This document shows positions 9,606 to 23,600 of a DNA stretch of 64,000 nucleotides, piece by piece. The DNA is from Echinarachnius parma (lineage: Eukaryota; Echinodermata; Echinoidea; Clypeasteroida; Echinarachniidae), in the NCBI GenBank assembly GCA_037951105.1, contig JBAMJV010009742.1, forward strand, positions 52,783-116,782, written 5' to 3'. The translations under genes were made by a program, and so were the position numbers. Under the pieces are notes generated by a model. The model was not told the DNA's origin and searched no databases. It was given only the letters and a program-made list of their open reading frames with translations. Numbering within the stretch: position 1 is the stretch's first letter; the number at the start of each line of letters is the position of its first letter.

Positions 9606-12260
9606 CTTTTTATTCTTTTTCTTTGTACGTTTTTTGTGTCTCGTGTCTGTAAAATTTGGCTGGGGATATGATAATGAAACCTGGTGAACATAATAGACCT
9701 TGGTCCGACATTGTGCACCTGGGTAATGATTATGACGGTACTACTCTGTGACGTCATGGAGACGCCATTTTGTGAAATATTTCAACAGCCCATACCTTTC
9801 TTACGTAATGGTATATTTTCACCAAATTCTGTACATGGCAAGCTAAGTTCAAGGGCTATATAAAAATGTCGCACCCAAGGTCGTACGGACAACGACGGAC
9901 GCGTACGCGCGCGTCAAAGGGTAAAAATCCTTGAAAAATTCTCAAATCAACCGGCGAACCAATTTTCCATACGTTTCAGGTCATTCCGAGCATTTCAAAA
10001 TTTTGCGCGCGTGCGCGTTTGCGCGCGCGCTTTTTCACGCGTAGCGCGCACGGAACAAAAAAATGGCGTTTTTTTTTGTGGAAACTGTTCCTAATACTTT
10101 CTATGATAAATTAAAACAGTTTCCAGATCTCCTCGACCAAAAACGCTCGAACAGGAGGGCGTAAAACTTTAAAATCCGCGAGTGCTGCTATGCACAAAAT
10201 ATGTACAAAATATGCCCTTTTTTAATTGATAATAATTTTTAAAATCCACGGGCGATTTTGTTAAAAATATTTTTCCTTGCAGACGAATGAGTTGTAGATA
10301 CAACGTCATGCATCCGTATCGCCAACCAAACCTCATTATGTAATCATATGACCATGAGAAGTTAACATTAGCAGTTTTCAACGATTTTATCATTTGCGAT
10401 TATGTATATATCGTGTTTGGATTCCGATATCTCGGTCAATTCTGCTTGAATCTGTCCCAAGTTTTGATATCTTGTAGCTGGGACGATCCTGAACAATTAC
10501 TATCTCTTTCCGACCGGAAATGTGCCGATGCGCGCGTGCTACACATGAAATCCGCGCGTGCTGCCATATGTAAAATATGTGAAAATGTGGTAAAAACATG
10601 CCCTGTTCAATTGATCATAAATTTGAAAATCCATGTTCAGTATTTTGGTTGTTGTGTATTCGTGACAGAGTATGAGTTGTAGATATGGTGCGATATTCAA
10701 AAATCGCCAATCGGACATCGTGACGTCATCAATTTGCCATGAAAAGCGAAAATTAATTTTGATTGATTTCATAAATTTTGTGTTATGTTTTGAAGGTGCA
10801 GTTGTGTGTCTATCTCCTTCGATTCTGGTCGAATACGTCTACAATTTTGATATGCTGTAGCGGAGATCTGGAGGAAAAATAATGTGTTCCTATTATGTTG
10901 CTCAAATAATGGAAACATTTTGTTTTCCCTCTATTGCAATGTAACATACAAATAATTCAAGATATTCCCAGTAAGCCGTTATATATCTTTTGTTTCATAA
11001 CTTATGGCGTTTTTAATTAGATGTTTGAAAACAGTAATTGATTCTCAATACAGCGCACATCAAATTTATGCATATAATGCGTTGCCAATTAATGAGACCA
11101 GAACACCCTCCCCAATGTTAGGGTCTTCACCCTCATACTACATCATACAATTTTATGAAACGCCCCTCCTTCCAGTAACGGTCAAAATAGTCTCTCACCC
11201 CTAGCATTTGTGCGTATTATCCCTATTAGAAATGAAATAATGCATGGGGAAGGAATTGTGATTCTCACTGTATGTTTAAACACCAACGTATAGCACAATA
11301 TTCCTTTCTCCATTCATATCATGCTTGTGTGTTTCATACCATGGAGTAAACAATTTAAGAGAGGTGTGTGTTGACTAACATATCATGACGGAACATTCTG
11401 TGTTACACGACCGTGTTAATGATGGTGATGATTATTGGATGATCTATTATGTTTCAGAATATCACAAAGGTGGGATCGAGTATGCTGTGCATTAAAGGTG
11501 ATTATTCCTGATTCTATGTTACACGTGTTAATGATGGTGGTGATAATTATTGGATTATCTATTATGCTTCAGAATATCACGAAGTGGGGATTAATACTTG
11601 TCTCGATAATACATTGTTTTGTTGTTTTAGACATGCATACTGACTAAATTAATGCTTTCGTGATGGAAAATGCTATATGAATTTTAGTTGTAATGAAAGT
11701 AATGAAATATACAGTTAATATATTTGTAGAAAAATATTAGGAATATATCACCAATGTGAAAAGGTAGTTTCAGTAGAGCCAGTGTGACAAAAAGCAGACT
11801 TGTATCTGAAACCTTAACCCTTTCAATTTGGAAAGTGTATTATTTATGTGTTGTATTATAGTGTCCTACGGACGTGAATAAAGACACTTGTAAAAGATCA
11901 TCTTGTAAGATGATACATGGTCATAGATTAGCTCCAGTTTGGACTGGTAGAGTTCACGGGCGTATAGATCGGGGGAGGGGGTGGGATGGGTAATATACCC
12001 CCCTCCCTTTTTTGGGTGGGGGTGTGGGGGGGGGGGGGGGGGGAGGCAATGGCCTGTACAATAATTCCCTGCTATTTCTAACATTACATCTTTATAAAAA
12101 ATACATAAGAATACTAATAATAACCACGCTTCTAATTAGAGTGATGTTTTAAACACAAATTTCGAACGGGCTCCAAATGGGAGGGGGGTAATAACCATCC
12201 CATACCCTCCCTTAAATTTGTATAGACCTGGTATAGACATATACATGTACATGTGAGAGT

Positions 12261-12294
<34 letters not shown>

Positions 12295-13240
12295 ATAGAG
12301 GGGAAATGGTGAGAGGAGAGCTGTGCTTATTCCTCAAACCTGTTAATTCTCTATACTGGAGTGCTCAATTCCCATCCATTTTCACACTATTAAGATTCAA
12401 TTTCATCCTAAAAAAAGAATGTGCCAATGCTAACTTCAATTTTGTCTATTGTTAAAGAGATAGTTGAGTTTTGGTAGAGAGGGCGCTACATATAATAATT
12501 TTTCTGAGATAATAAAAAACTGAGTGTCAAATTTGAAAGAGCATAATATTTTAGTGACAGAATAAACTTTATTTGATCAAAATCGGTTCAGAAACGACTG
12601 AAATATCCATAAATATAACAATTTGTAATGAACCTGGGGCCCCAGGTTTGGATCATACAGTTAGAGGTCAAGGTCACAAGATTCATTATATATGTATATC
12701 CCAATATATAGCTCATAATTGTTATAGCTCAAGATCTGGTTAATGAATTACCATCAAAATAGAGTTTACAGTATTAATTCAATACATGTTAATTTTGGAT
12801 TGATATAAAAATTGCGTGATAGTGGAAACAAAAATACATCTAATTTTTTTAAATACTAAATCAACCATTTGTATAGACCTTTATAATTTCCAGCTACATG
12901 TAATAAGATGCTCAGGGCATGAAGGGTACATGCCTTGCAATCAATATGGAGTTCGAACCTAGATAAACTCTGCACATGTGTCCCACATAATATTGTGTAC
13001 TTCAATAAGACCCTTATTTAAGATAATTAATATGATCTTCACAATAACAAGACAAAACAACTGCTTTTTTGGACGCCATCTTGGATTGCAAATCCTTAGA
13101 GATAGACCTCTGAATAATTTTTCCTCATTAAGATTTCCTCCAAATAAAATTGGTTTAAACTTGTTGTGGAAAGGTTCAAAAGATAAATTTTCAAATGGGT
13201 ACGGATCACCTAATTCGTCTATGACGAATTTCATGTCTAG
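9606..13240 (+). mobile_element. Array unit 2 (X subfamily), complete rolling-circle-like element
   Basis: The common core starts with TTTTTATTCTTTTTCTTTG and includes a TGACGTCA palindrome (9749-9756), a TATATAAAAA box-like run (9857-9866), an alternating CG/TG tract (about 10002-10030), diverged ~380-bp subrepeats and a second TGACGTCA (10721-10728). The X-specific half follows (11200-13190), with a G-rich stretch, a GT microsatellite (12265-12293) and a piece of the TTAAAGAGATAGTTGAG repeat. It ends with the hairpin AATTCGTC-TAT-GACGAATT and CTAG at 13237-13240. Unit 7 is nearly identical. No protein of the Rep/helicase type is encoded. Confidence 0.78.
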
Positions 13241-16200
13241 TTTTTATTCTTTTTCTTTGTACGTTTTTTGTGTCTCGTGTCTGTAAAATTTGGCTGGGAA
13301 TATGATAATGAAACCTGGTGAACATAATAGACCTTGGTCCGACATTGTGCACCTGGGTAATGATTATGACGGTACTACTCTGTGACGTCATGGAGACGCC
13401 ATTTTGTGAAATATTTCAACAGCCCATATCTTTCTTACGTAATGGCATATTTTCACCAAATTCTGTACATGGCAAGCTAAGTTCAAGGGCTATATAAAAA
13501 TGTCGCACCCAAGGTCGTACGGACAACGACGGACGCGTACGCGCGCGTCAAAGGGTAAAAATCCTTGAAAAATTCTCAAATCAACCGGCGAACCAATTTT
13601 CCATACGTTTCAGGTCATTCCGAGCATTTCAAAATTTTGCGCGCGTGCGCGTTTGCGCGCGCGCTTTTTCACGCGTAGCGCGCACGGAACAAAAAAATGG
13701 CGTTTTTTTTTTTGGAAACTGTTCCTAATACTTTCTATGATAAATTAAAACAGTTTCCAGATCTCCTCGACCAAAAACGCTCGAACAGGAGGGCGTAAAA
13801 CTTTAAAATCCGCGAGTGCTGCTATGCACAAAATATGTACAAAATATGCCCTTTTTTAATTGATAATAATTTTTAAAATCCACGGGCGATTTTGTTAAAA
13901 ATATTTTTCCTTGCAGACGAATGAGTTGTAGATACAACGTCATGCATCCTTATCGCCAACCAAACCTCATTATGTAATCATATGACCATGAGAAGTTAAC
14001 ATTAGCAGTTTTCAACGATTTTATCATTTGCGATTATGTATATATCGTGTTTGGATTCCGATATCTCGGTCAATTCTGCTTGAATCTGTCCCAAGTTTTG
14101 ATATCTTGTAGCTGGGACGATCCTGAACAATTACTATCTCTTTCCGACCGGAAATGTGCCGATGCGCGCGTGCTACACATGAAATCCGCGCGTGCTGCCA
14201 TATGTAAAATATGTGAAAATGTGGTAAAAACATGCCCTGTTCAATTGATCATAAATTTGAAAATCCATGTTCAGTATTTTGGTTGTTGTGTATTCGTGAC
14301 AGAGTATGAGTTGTAGATATGGTGCGATATTCAAAAATCGCCAATCGGACATCGTGACGTCATCAATTTGCCATGAAAAGCGAAAATTAAATTTTGATTG
14401 ATTTCATAAATTTTGTGTTATGTTTTGAAGGTGCAGTTGTGTGTCTATCTCCTTCGATTCTGGTCGAATACGTCTACAATTTTGATATGTTGTAGCGGAG
14501 ATCTGGAGGAAAAATAATATGTTCCTATTATGTTACTCACATAATGGCAACATTTGTTTTTTCTCTATTGCAATGTAGGATACAAATATTTCAAGATATT
14601 CCGAGTAAGCCGTTATATTTCTTTTGTTTCGTAACTTATGGTGTTTTTAATTAAATATTTGAAAACAGTAATTGGTTCTCCAAACAGGGCACATCAAATT
14701 GATGCATATAATGCCTTGCTAATTAACGTGACTAAGCCGCCCTCCCCAAAGTATGAGGCTTCGCCCCTATTACTACGTCGTTCAACGCCCACCTGTTTTC
14801 AGTAACGGTCGAAATAATCTCTCAACCCTAGCGTTTGCGTGTAGTAATCCCTATTAGCGCTGCAATAATGGAGAAAGGTGATTTTGACTCGACCTGTATC
14901 AACGTAATTTGATCCCTACGAACTGAAGTATATACCGCGATAACACGGCCCTCTCTTCCTACACACGAAGTGGGGATCAAGTTTTGTGCCTGGAAAGTTG
15001 TTGTCTCTTCTCTGATCAACACGTTATTGTACAGGTAAGACAATATAATTTCTATCTTACATGGATAATTGAAGTTACATCGCATTGTATAATGTTAAGG
15101 TAGTCATGTTAAAGTTTTTTATTTATAATGAATGAGATGGAAACTAGTGGAATTATGAGGGAAGAGTTTGAGAGAGATTATACTAGTTATAGTTGTATAA
15201 CTTGCTGAATATTGAGAATAATCTTTGTATTGTTTATGGTAATTATCTAAGTAATAATTATATACTGGTTGATCAATGTAAAAGAGATACACAAGTTGTG
15301 AATTAATACATGTATATTATAAGTGAGTATACTGTTGCATAAAGATTTAGCATGAGGTACTGCTGTGAACAGTGAAGATTAACTTTGAATGTTCGATGTG
15401 AACGAGACTTATAATTATTTTTCTGTGTGTTCTCCTATACTTATGATTGTATAAATTTGTGGAACCAGTCAAAGCATAAAGCCGTGTGTATGAAAAGGGT
15501 TTAGTTATTCCAATCGCCCCTTACCGAAACTAAAATTGAGATAAACAAACGTATATATCTGCAGTCTGTCTCATTCACGAAATGAAAATGATGTATTCGC
15601 TTCTCTGAGAAACCTCCCAAAAGAATAACTTTGTACGATTGCATGGTTTAAAGGTACACTTGAGTATTGGTACTTTCCGAAATGCCCCATGACACAAAAT
15701 TGGTTGGTTCTAATTCAATTAGAAAGTTCCTTGAATAAAACATGTAAAATGAGAATCATTCCCTTTCAAATGTTCTCATAATTGTAAAATTTCATTTAAA
15801 AATATTTTATTTATATATCGTCTAGACAATCGATATCTTGATTTTTTTTTAAATACTTAAAATGCATATACACTTCTTAAAAAAAAAAAAAAAAGAGGTT
15901 TTTAAATAGTTGATACTATCTTTATCTAATCATTATTTTCACAAAACATCACATGCACAATGTTGCTTTCTTAGAAAGCACCCTCTTGAGTTGTAACAGC
16001 TATTTAAAAAAAAAATGATAACCGGGTCTTTACTTTGTCGTTTGTTATTTTCTATACATGTCAACCATGGTTGAGTTATAACTGTTAGGTTGTACTGTAA
16101 TGGTGCAGGTTTTGATTAATACAATTTAGTTTGACTAAAACTCAATTATCCCTTTAAGAATATTTTTGATAGTTTTTTTCCCCTATCTATCATCCCCTCA

Positions 16201-16920
16201 GTACACCAGGGATTCAGGAATTGTTTATTTTAGTTCGGTCACTTCACAAACATGTTGTAGATTCGAGTAGCCATTTTGACGCTAGGATTTAAAGTGCCAT
16301 TGTCAGTTTTGAGATTTAGTTTAGTAATTTGATATTATTTATAAAGTTAATATATTTTTTTTAAATATGAAATACATTATTTGATACTTGATTATTATAA
16401 GGAGTTTTTGTGATAACTGTTTAATAATGTTTAATGTTTAATAATTCTTTATAAGCATGCATGATAGGTCTGATGGTGACAGGGTGTAGTCTTATCGTTC
16501 AGGCCCATGAAAGTATATTACTTTGTGTTATACATAAACTTCACTGTTAGTAGTAATTGTGCATCTTGATTGTGTGGTAAATGATATAGTTATTCAAAGT
16601 GTCTGGAACATATATAATCACTAAGACGACGGATACTTGTGATGATGATAGATAGTGGCGATTTTTTCAAAGGGGGGGGGGGGGGTTATTTCGTCAACCA
16701 AAATTGTAAAGGGGTGCCGGTTGAGGGGTTGTTAATGAAGAATTTTCCAGGGTGGGCGTCGATGAAGATTTGTCGGGGGGGGGGGGGGGGGGGGGGGGTG
16801 TCGGTGAAGATTTTTCGAGGGGGGTGTCAGTGAAGATTATTCGAGGGGAGGGGGAAGTCGGTGAAGGTCAAAGGTCATGCGTATCACCTTATTCGTCAAA
16901 ATGACGAATAACATGTCTAG
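13241..16920 (+). mobile_element. Array unit 3 (Y subfamily)
   Basis: It begins with the common core directly after the previous CTAG, with no D module. The Y-specific half starts after about 14860. It carries a nested 510-bp TTAA-bounded element (15648-16157) and two long G runs (16673-16686 and 16777-16798). It ends in the alternative hairpin TTATTCGTCA-AAA-TGACGAATAA (16889-16911) and CTAG at 16917-16920. Unit 4 is an almost exact copy, spaced 3,680 bp, which points to a recent tandem duplication. Confidence 0.78.
15648..16157. mobile_element. Nested TTAA-bounded inverted-repeat element
   Basis: The left end is TTAAAGGTACACTTGAGTAT and the reverse complement of the right end is TTAAAGGGATAATTGAGTTT, imperfect inverted repeats starting with TTAA. 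Copies occupy the same place in units 4 and 5. Units 6 and 8 have the left part only, with a breakpoint after CATGTCAACCAT. Related solo copies lie near 39244 and 39768. TTAA ends are typical of piggyBac- and Kolobok-type elements, but no transposase is seen, so the class is not assigned. Confidence 0.5.
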
Positions 16921-19900
16921 TTTTTATTCTTTTTCTTTGTACGTTTTTTGTGTCTCGTGTCTGTAAAATTTGGCTGGGGATATGATAATGAAACCTGGTG
17001 AACATAATAGACCTTGGTCCGACATTGTGCACCTGGGTAATGATTATGACGGTACTACTCTGTGACGTCATGGAGACGCCATTTTGTGAAATATTTCAAC
17101 AGCCCATACCTTTCTTACGTAATGGTATATTTTCACCAAATTCTGTACATGGCAAGCTAAGTTCAAGGGCTATATAAAAATGTCGCACCCAAGGTCGTAC
17201 GGACAACGACGGACGCGTACGCGCGCGTCAAAGGGTAAAAATCCTTGAAAAATTCTCAAATCAACCGGCGAACCAATTTTCCATACGTTTCAGGTCATTC
17301 CGAGCATTTCAAAATTTTGCGCGCGTGCGCGTTTGCGCGCGCGCTTTTTCACGCGTAGCGCGCACGGAACAAAAAAATGGCGTTTTTTTTTTTGGAAACT
17401 GTTCCTAATACTTTCTATGATAAATTAAAACAGTTTCCAGATCTCCTCGACCAAAAACGCTCGAACAGGAGGGCGTAAAACTTTAAAATCCGCGAGTGCT
17501 GCTATGCACAAAATATGTACAAAATATGCCCTTTTTTAATTGATAATAATTTTTAAAATCCACGGGCGATTTTGTTAAAAATATTTTTCCTTGCAGACGA
17601 ATGAGTTGTAGATACAACGTCATGCATCCTTATCGCCAACCAAACCTCATTATGTAATCATATGACCATGAGAAGTTAACATTAGCAGTTTTCAACGATT
17701 TTATCATTTGCGATTATGTATATATCGTGTTTGGATTCCGATATCTCGGTCAATTCTGCTTGAATCTGTCCCAAGTTTTGATATCTTGTAGCTGGGACGA
17801 TCCTGAACAATTACTATCTCTTTCCGACCGGAAATGTGCCGATGCGCGCGTGCTACACATGAAATCCGCGCGTGCTGCCATATGTAAAATATGTGAAAAT
17901 GTGGTAAAAACATGCCCTGTTCAATTGATCATAAATTTGAAAATCCATGTTCAGTATTTTGGTTGTTGTGTATTCGTGACAGAGTATGAGTTGTAGATAT
18001 GGTGCGATATTCAAAAATCGCCAATCGGACATCGTGACGTCATCAATTTGCCATGAAAAGCGAAAATTAAATTTTGATTGATTTCATAAATTTTGTGTTA
18101 TGTTTTGAAGGTGCAGTTGTGTGTCTATCTCCTTCGATTCTGGTCGAATACGTCTACAATTTTGATATGTTGTAGCGGAGATCTGGAGGAAAAATAATAT
18201 GTTCCTATTATGTTACTCACATAATGGCAACATTTGTTTTTTCTCTATTGCAATGTAGGATACAAATATTTCAAGATATTCCGAGTAAGCCGTTATATTT
18301 CTTTTGTTTCGTAACTTATGGTGTTTTTAATTAAATATTTGAAAACAGTAATTGGTTCTCCAAACAGGGCACATCAAATTGATGCATATAATGCCTTGCT
18401 AATTAACGTGACTAAGCCGCCCTCCCCAAAGTATGAGGCTTCGCCCCTATTACTACGTCGTTCAACGCCCACCTGTTTTCAGTAACGGTCGAAATAATCT
18501 CTCAACCCTAGCGTTTGCGTGTAGTAATCCCTATTAGCGCTGCAATAATGGAGAAAGGTGATTTTGACTCGACCTGTATCAACGTAATTTGATCCCTACG
18601 AACTGAAGTATATACCGCGATAACACGGCCCTCTCTTCCTACACACGAAGTGGGGATCAAGTATTGTGCCTGGAAAGTTGTTGTCTCTTCTCTGATCAAC
18701 ACGTTATTGTACAGGTAAGACAATATAATTTCTATCTTACATGGATAATTGAAGTTACATCGCATTGTATAATGTTAAGGTAGTCATGTTAAAGTTTTAT
18801 ATTTATAATGAATGAGATGGAAACTAGTGGAATTATGAGGGAAGAGTTTGAGAGAGATTATACTAGTTATAGTTGTATAACTTGCTGAATATTGAGAATA
18901 ATCTTTGTATTGTTTATGGTAATTATCTAAGTAATAATTATATACTGGTTGATCAATGTAAAAGAGATACACAAGTTGTGAATTAATACATGTATATTAT
19001 AAGTGAGTATACTGTTGCATAAAGATTTAGCATGAGGTACTGCTGTGAACAGTGAAGATTAACTTTGAATGTTCGATGTGAACGAGACTTATAATTATTT
19101 TTCTGTGTGTTCTCCTATACTTATGATTGTATAAATTTGTGGAACCAGTCAAAGCATAAAGCCGTGTGTATGAAAAGGGTTTAGTTATTCCAATCGCCCC
19201 TTACCGAAACTAAAATTGAGATAAACAAACGTATATATCTGCAGTCTGTCTCATTCACGAAATGAAAATGATGTATTCGCTTCTCTGAGAAACCTCCCAA
19301 AAGAATAACTTTGTACGATTGCATGGTTTAAAGGTACACTTGAGTATTGGTACTTTCCGAAATGCCCCATGACACAAAATTGGTTGGTTCTAATTCAATT
19401 AGAAAGTTCCTTGAATAAAACATGTAAAATGAGAATCATTCCCTTTCAAATGTTCTCATAATTGTAAAATTTCATTTAAAAATATTTTATTTATATATCG
19501 TCTAGACAATCGATATCTTGATTTTTTTTTAAATACTTAAAATGCATATACACTTCTTAAAAAAAAAAAAAAAAGAGGTTTTTAAATAGTTGATACTATC
19601 TTTATCTAATCATTATTTTCACAAAACATCACATGCACAATGTTGCTTTCTTAGAAAGCACCCTCTTGAGTTGTAACAGCTATTTAAAAAAAAAATGATA
19701 ACCGGGTCTTTACTTTGTCGTTTGTTATTTTCTATACATGTCAACCATGGTTGAGTTATAACTGTTAGGTTGTACTGTAATGGTGCAGGTTTTGATTAAT
19801 ACAATTTAGTTTGACTAAAACTCAATTATCCCTTTAAGAATATTTTTGATAGTTTTTTCCCCTATCTATCATCCCCTCAGTACACCAGGGATTCAGGAAT

Positions 19901-20605
19901 TGTTTATTTTAGTTCGGTCACTTCACAAACATGTTGTAGATTCGAGTAGCCATTTTGACGCTAGGATTTAAAGTGCCATTGTCAGTTTTGAGATTTAGTT
20001 TAGTAATTTGATATTATTTATAAAGTTAATATATTTTTTTTAAATATGAAATACATTATTTGATACTTGATTATTATAAGGAGTTTTTGTGATAACTGTT
20101 TAATAATGTTTAATGTTTAATAATTCTTTATAAGCATGCATGATAGGTCTGATGGTGACAGGGTGTAGTCTTATCGTACAGGCCCATGAAAGTATATTAC
20201 TTTGTGTTGTGTTATACATAAACTTCACTGTTAGTAGTAATTGTGCATCTTGATTGTGTGGTAAATGATATAGTTATTCAAAGTGTCTGGAACATATATA
20301 ATCACTAAGACGACGGATACTTGTGATGATGATAGATAGTGGCGATTTTTTCAAAGGGGGGGGGGGGGGGGGTTATTTCGTCAACCAAAATTGTCAAGGG
20401 GTGCCGGTTGAGGGGTTGTTAATGAAGAATTTTCCAGGGGTGGGCGTCGATGAAGATTTGTCGGGGGGGGGGGGGGGGGGGGGTGTCGGTGAAGATTTTT
20501 CGAGGGGGGTGTCAGTGAAGATTATTCGAGGGGAGGGGGAAGTCGGTGAAGGTCAAAGGTCATGCGTATCACCTTATTCGTCAAAATGACGAATAACATG
20601 TCTAG
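16921..20605 (+). mobile_element. Array unit 4 (Y subfamily)
   Basis: This is nearly identical to unit 3 over its full length, including the nested TTAA element and both G runs. The visible differences are single bases and small length changes (for example an extra TGTTG near 20210 and G-run lengths). It shares with unit 3 an 8-bp loss in the phrase GTGGCG-TACCCAGG-ATTTTTTC that unit 5 retains (24137-24160). It ends with the alternative hairpin and CTAG at 20602-20605. Confidence 0.78.
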
Positions 20606-23600
20606 TTTTTATTCTTTTTCTTTGTACGTTTTTTGTGTCTCGTGTGTGTAAAATTTGGCTGGGGATATGATAATGAAACCTGGTGAACATAATAGACCTT
20701 GGTCCGAAATTGTGCACCTGGGTAATGATTATGACGGTACTACCCTGTGACGTCATGGAGACGCCATTTTGTGAAATATTTCAACAGCCCATATCTTTCT
20801 TACGTAATGGCATATTTTCACCAAATTCTGTACATGGCAAGCTAAGTTCAAGGGCTATATAAAAATGTCGCACCCAAGGTCGTACGGACAAAGACGGACG
20901 CGTACGCGCGCGTCAAAGGGTAAAAATCCTTGAAAAATTCTCAAATCAACCGGCGAACCAATTTTCCATACGTTTCAGGTCATTCCGAGCATTTCAAAAT
21001 TTTGCGCGCGTGCGCGTTTGCGCGCGCGCTTTTTCACGCGTAGCGCGCACGGAACAAAAAAATTGCCGTTTTTTTTTTGGAAACTGTTCCCAATACTTTC
21101 TATGATAAATTAAAACAGTTTCCAGATCTCCTCGACCAAAAACGCTCGAACAGGAGGGCGTAAAACTTTAAAATCCGCGAGTGCTGCTATGCACAAATAT
21201 GTACAAAATATGCCTTTTTTAATTGATAATAATTTTTTTAATCCACGGGCAATTTTGTTAAAAATATTTTTCCTTGCAGACGAATGAGTTGTAGATACAA
21301 CGTCATGCATCCTTATCGCCAACCAAACCTCATTATGTAATCATATGACCATGAGAAGTTAACATTAGCAGTTTTCAACGATTTTATCATTTGCGATTAT
21401 GTATATATCGTGTTTGGATTCCGATATCTCGGTCAATTCTGCTTGAATCTGTCCCAAGTTTTGATATCTTGTAGCTGGGACGATTCTGAACAATTACTAT
21501 CTCTTTCCGACCGGAAACGTGCCGATGCGCGCGTGCTACACATGAAATCCGCGCGTGCTGCCATATGTAAAATATGTGAAAATGTGGTAAAAACATGCCC
21601 TGTTCAATTGATCATAAATTTGAAAATCCATGTTCAGTATTTTGGTCGTTATGTTTTCGTGATAGAGTATGAGTTGTAGGTATAGTGCGATATTCAAAGT
21701 TTGCAAACCGGACATCATGACGTCATCAAATTGCCATGAAAAGCGAAAATTTAATTTTGATTGATTTCATACATTTTGTGTTATGTTTTGAAGGTGCAGT
21801 TGTGTGTCTATCTCCTTCGATTCTGGTCGAATACGTCTACAATTTTGATATGTTGTAGCGGAGATCTGGAGGAAAGACAATATGTTCCTATTATGTTGCT
21901 CAAATAATGGAAACATTTGTTTTCCCTCTATTGCAATGTAGCATACAAATAATTCAAGATATTCCGAGTAAGCCGTTATATTTCTTTTGTTTCGTAACTT
22001 ATGGTGTTTTTAATTAAATGTTTGAAAACAGTAATTGGTTCTCCAAACAGGGCACATCAAATTGATGCATATAATGCCTTGCTAATTAACGTGACTAAGC
22101 CGCCCTCCCCAAAGTATGTGGCTTCGCCCCTATTACTACGTCATACAATTTCATATAACGCCCACCTCTTTCAGTAACGGTCAAAATAATCTCTCAACCC
22201 TAGCGTTTGCGTGTAGTAATCCCTATTAGCGCTGCAATAATGGAGAAAGGTGATTTTGACTCGACCTGTATCAACGTAATTCGATCCCTACGAACTGAAG
22301 TACCGCGATAATACGGCCCTCTCTTCCTACACACGAAGTGGGGATCAAGTATTGTGCCTGGAAAGTTTTTGTCTCTTCTCTGATCAACACATTATTTTAC
22401 AGGTAAGACAATATAATTTCTATCTTACATGGATAATTGAAGTTACATCGCATTTTATAATGTTAAGGTAGTCATGTTAAAGTTATATATTTATAATGAA
22501 TGAGATGGAAACTAGTGGAATTATGAGGGAAGAGTTTGAGAGAGATTATACTAGTTATAGTCGTATAACTTGCTGAATATTGAGAATAATCTTTGTATTG
22601 TTTATGGTAATTATCTAAGTAATAATTATATACTGGTTGATTAATAATATATGATGTAAAAGAGAGACACAAGTTGTGAATTAATACATGTATATTATAA
22701 GTGAGTATACTGTTGCATAAAGATTTAGCATGAGGTACTGCTGTAAACAGTGAAGATTAACTTTGAATGTTCGATGTGAACGGGACTTATAATTATTTTT
22801 CTATGTGTTCTCTTGATTGTATTTGTGGAACCAGCCAAAGCATAAAGCCGTGTGTATGAAAAGGGTTTAGTTATTCCAATCGCCCCTTACCGAAACTAAA
22901 TTTGAGATAAACAAACGTATATCTGCAGTCTGTCTCATTCACGAAATGGTTGACAAAGTGTAGTCTTATGGATCAGACCCATTTAGTATATCATTTTGTA
23001 TTGTACATCGACGAAACGTACACAATGCATAGTTGACCTTAGAATAGTAATTCAAATTGTCTGAGAAACCTCCCAAAAGAATAACTTTGTACGATTGCAT
23101 GGTTTAAAGGTACACTTGAGTATTGGTACTTCCCGAAATGCCCCATGACACCAAATTGGTTGGTTCTAATTCAATTAGAAAGTTCCTTGAATAAAACATG
23201 TAAAATGAGAATCATTCCCTTTCAAATGTTCTCATAATTGTAAAATTTCATTTAAAAATATTTTATTTATATATCGTCTAGACAATCGATATCTTGATTT
23301 TTTTTTAAATACTTAAAATGCATATACACTTCTTAAAAAAAACAATAAAAAGAGGTTTTTAAATAGTTGATACTATCTTTATCTAATCATTATTTTCACA
23401 AAACATCACATGCACAATTTTGCTTTCTTAGAAAGCACCCTCTTGAGTTGTAACAGCTATTTTAAAAAAAATGATAACCGGGTCTTTACTTTGTCGTTTG
23501 TTATTTTGTATACATGTCAACCATGGTTGAGTTATAACTGTTAGGTTGTACTGTAATGGTGCAGGTTTTGATTAATAAAATTTAGTTTGACTAAAACTCA

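Noticed and set aside
10413-10682. An 89-codon plus-strand frame (and its 69-codon antisense partner) that recurs in all seven core copies
   Set aside because: It recurs because the DNA is repeated. The protein has no recognisable domain, the frame overlaps diverged subrepeats, and neighbouring noncoding bases are equally conserved.
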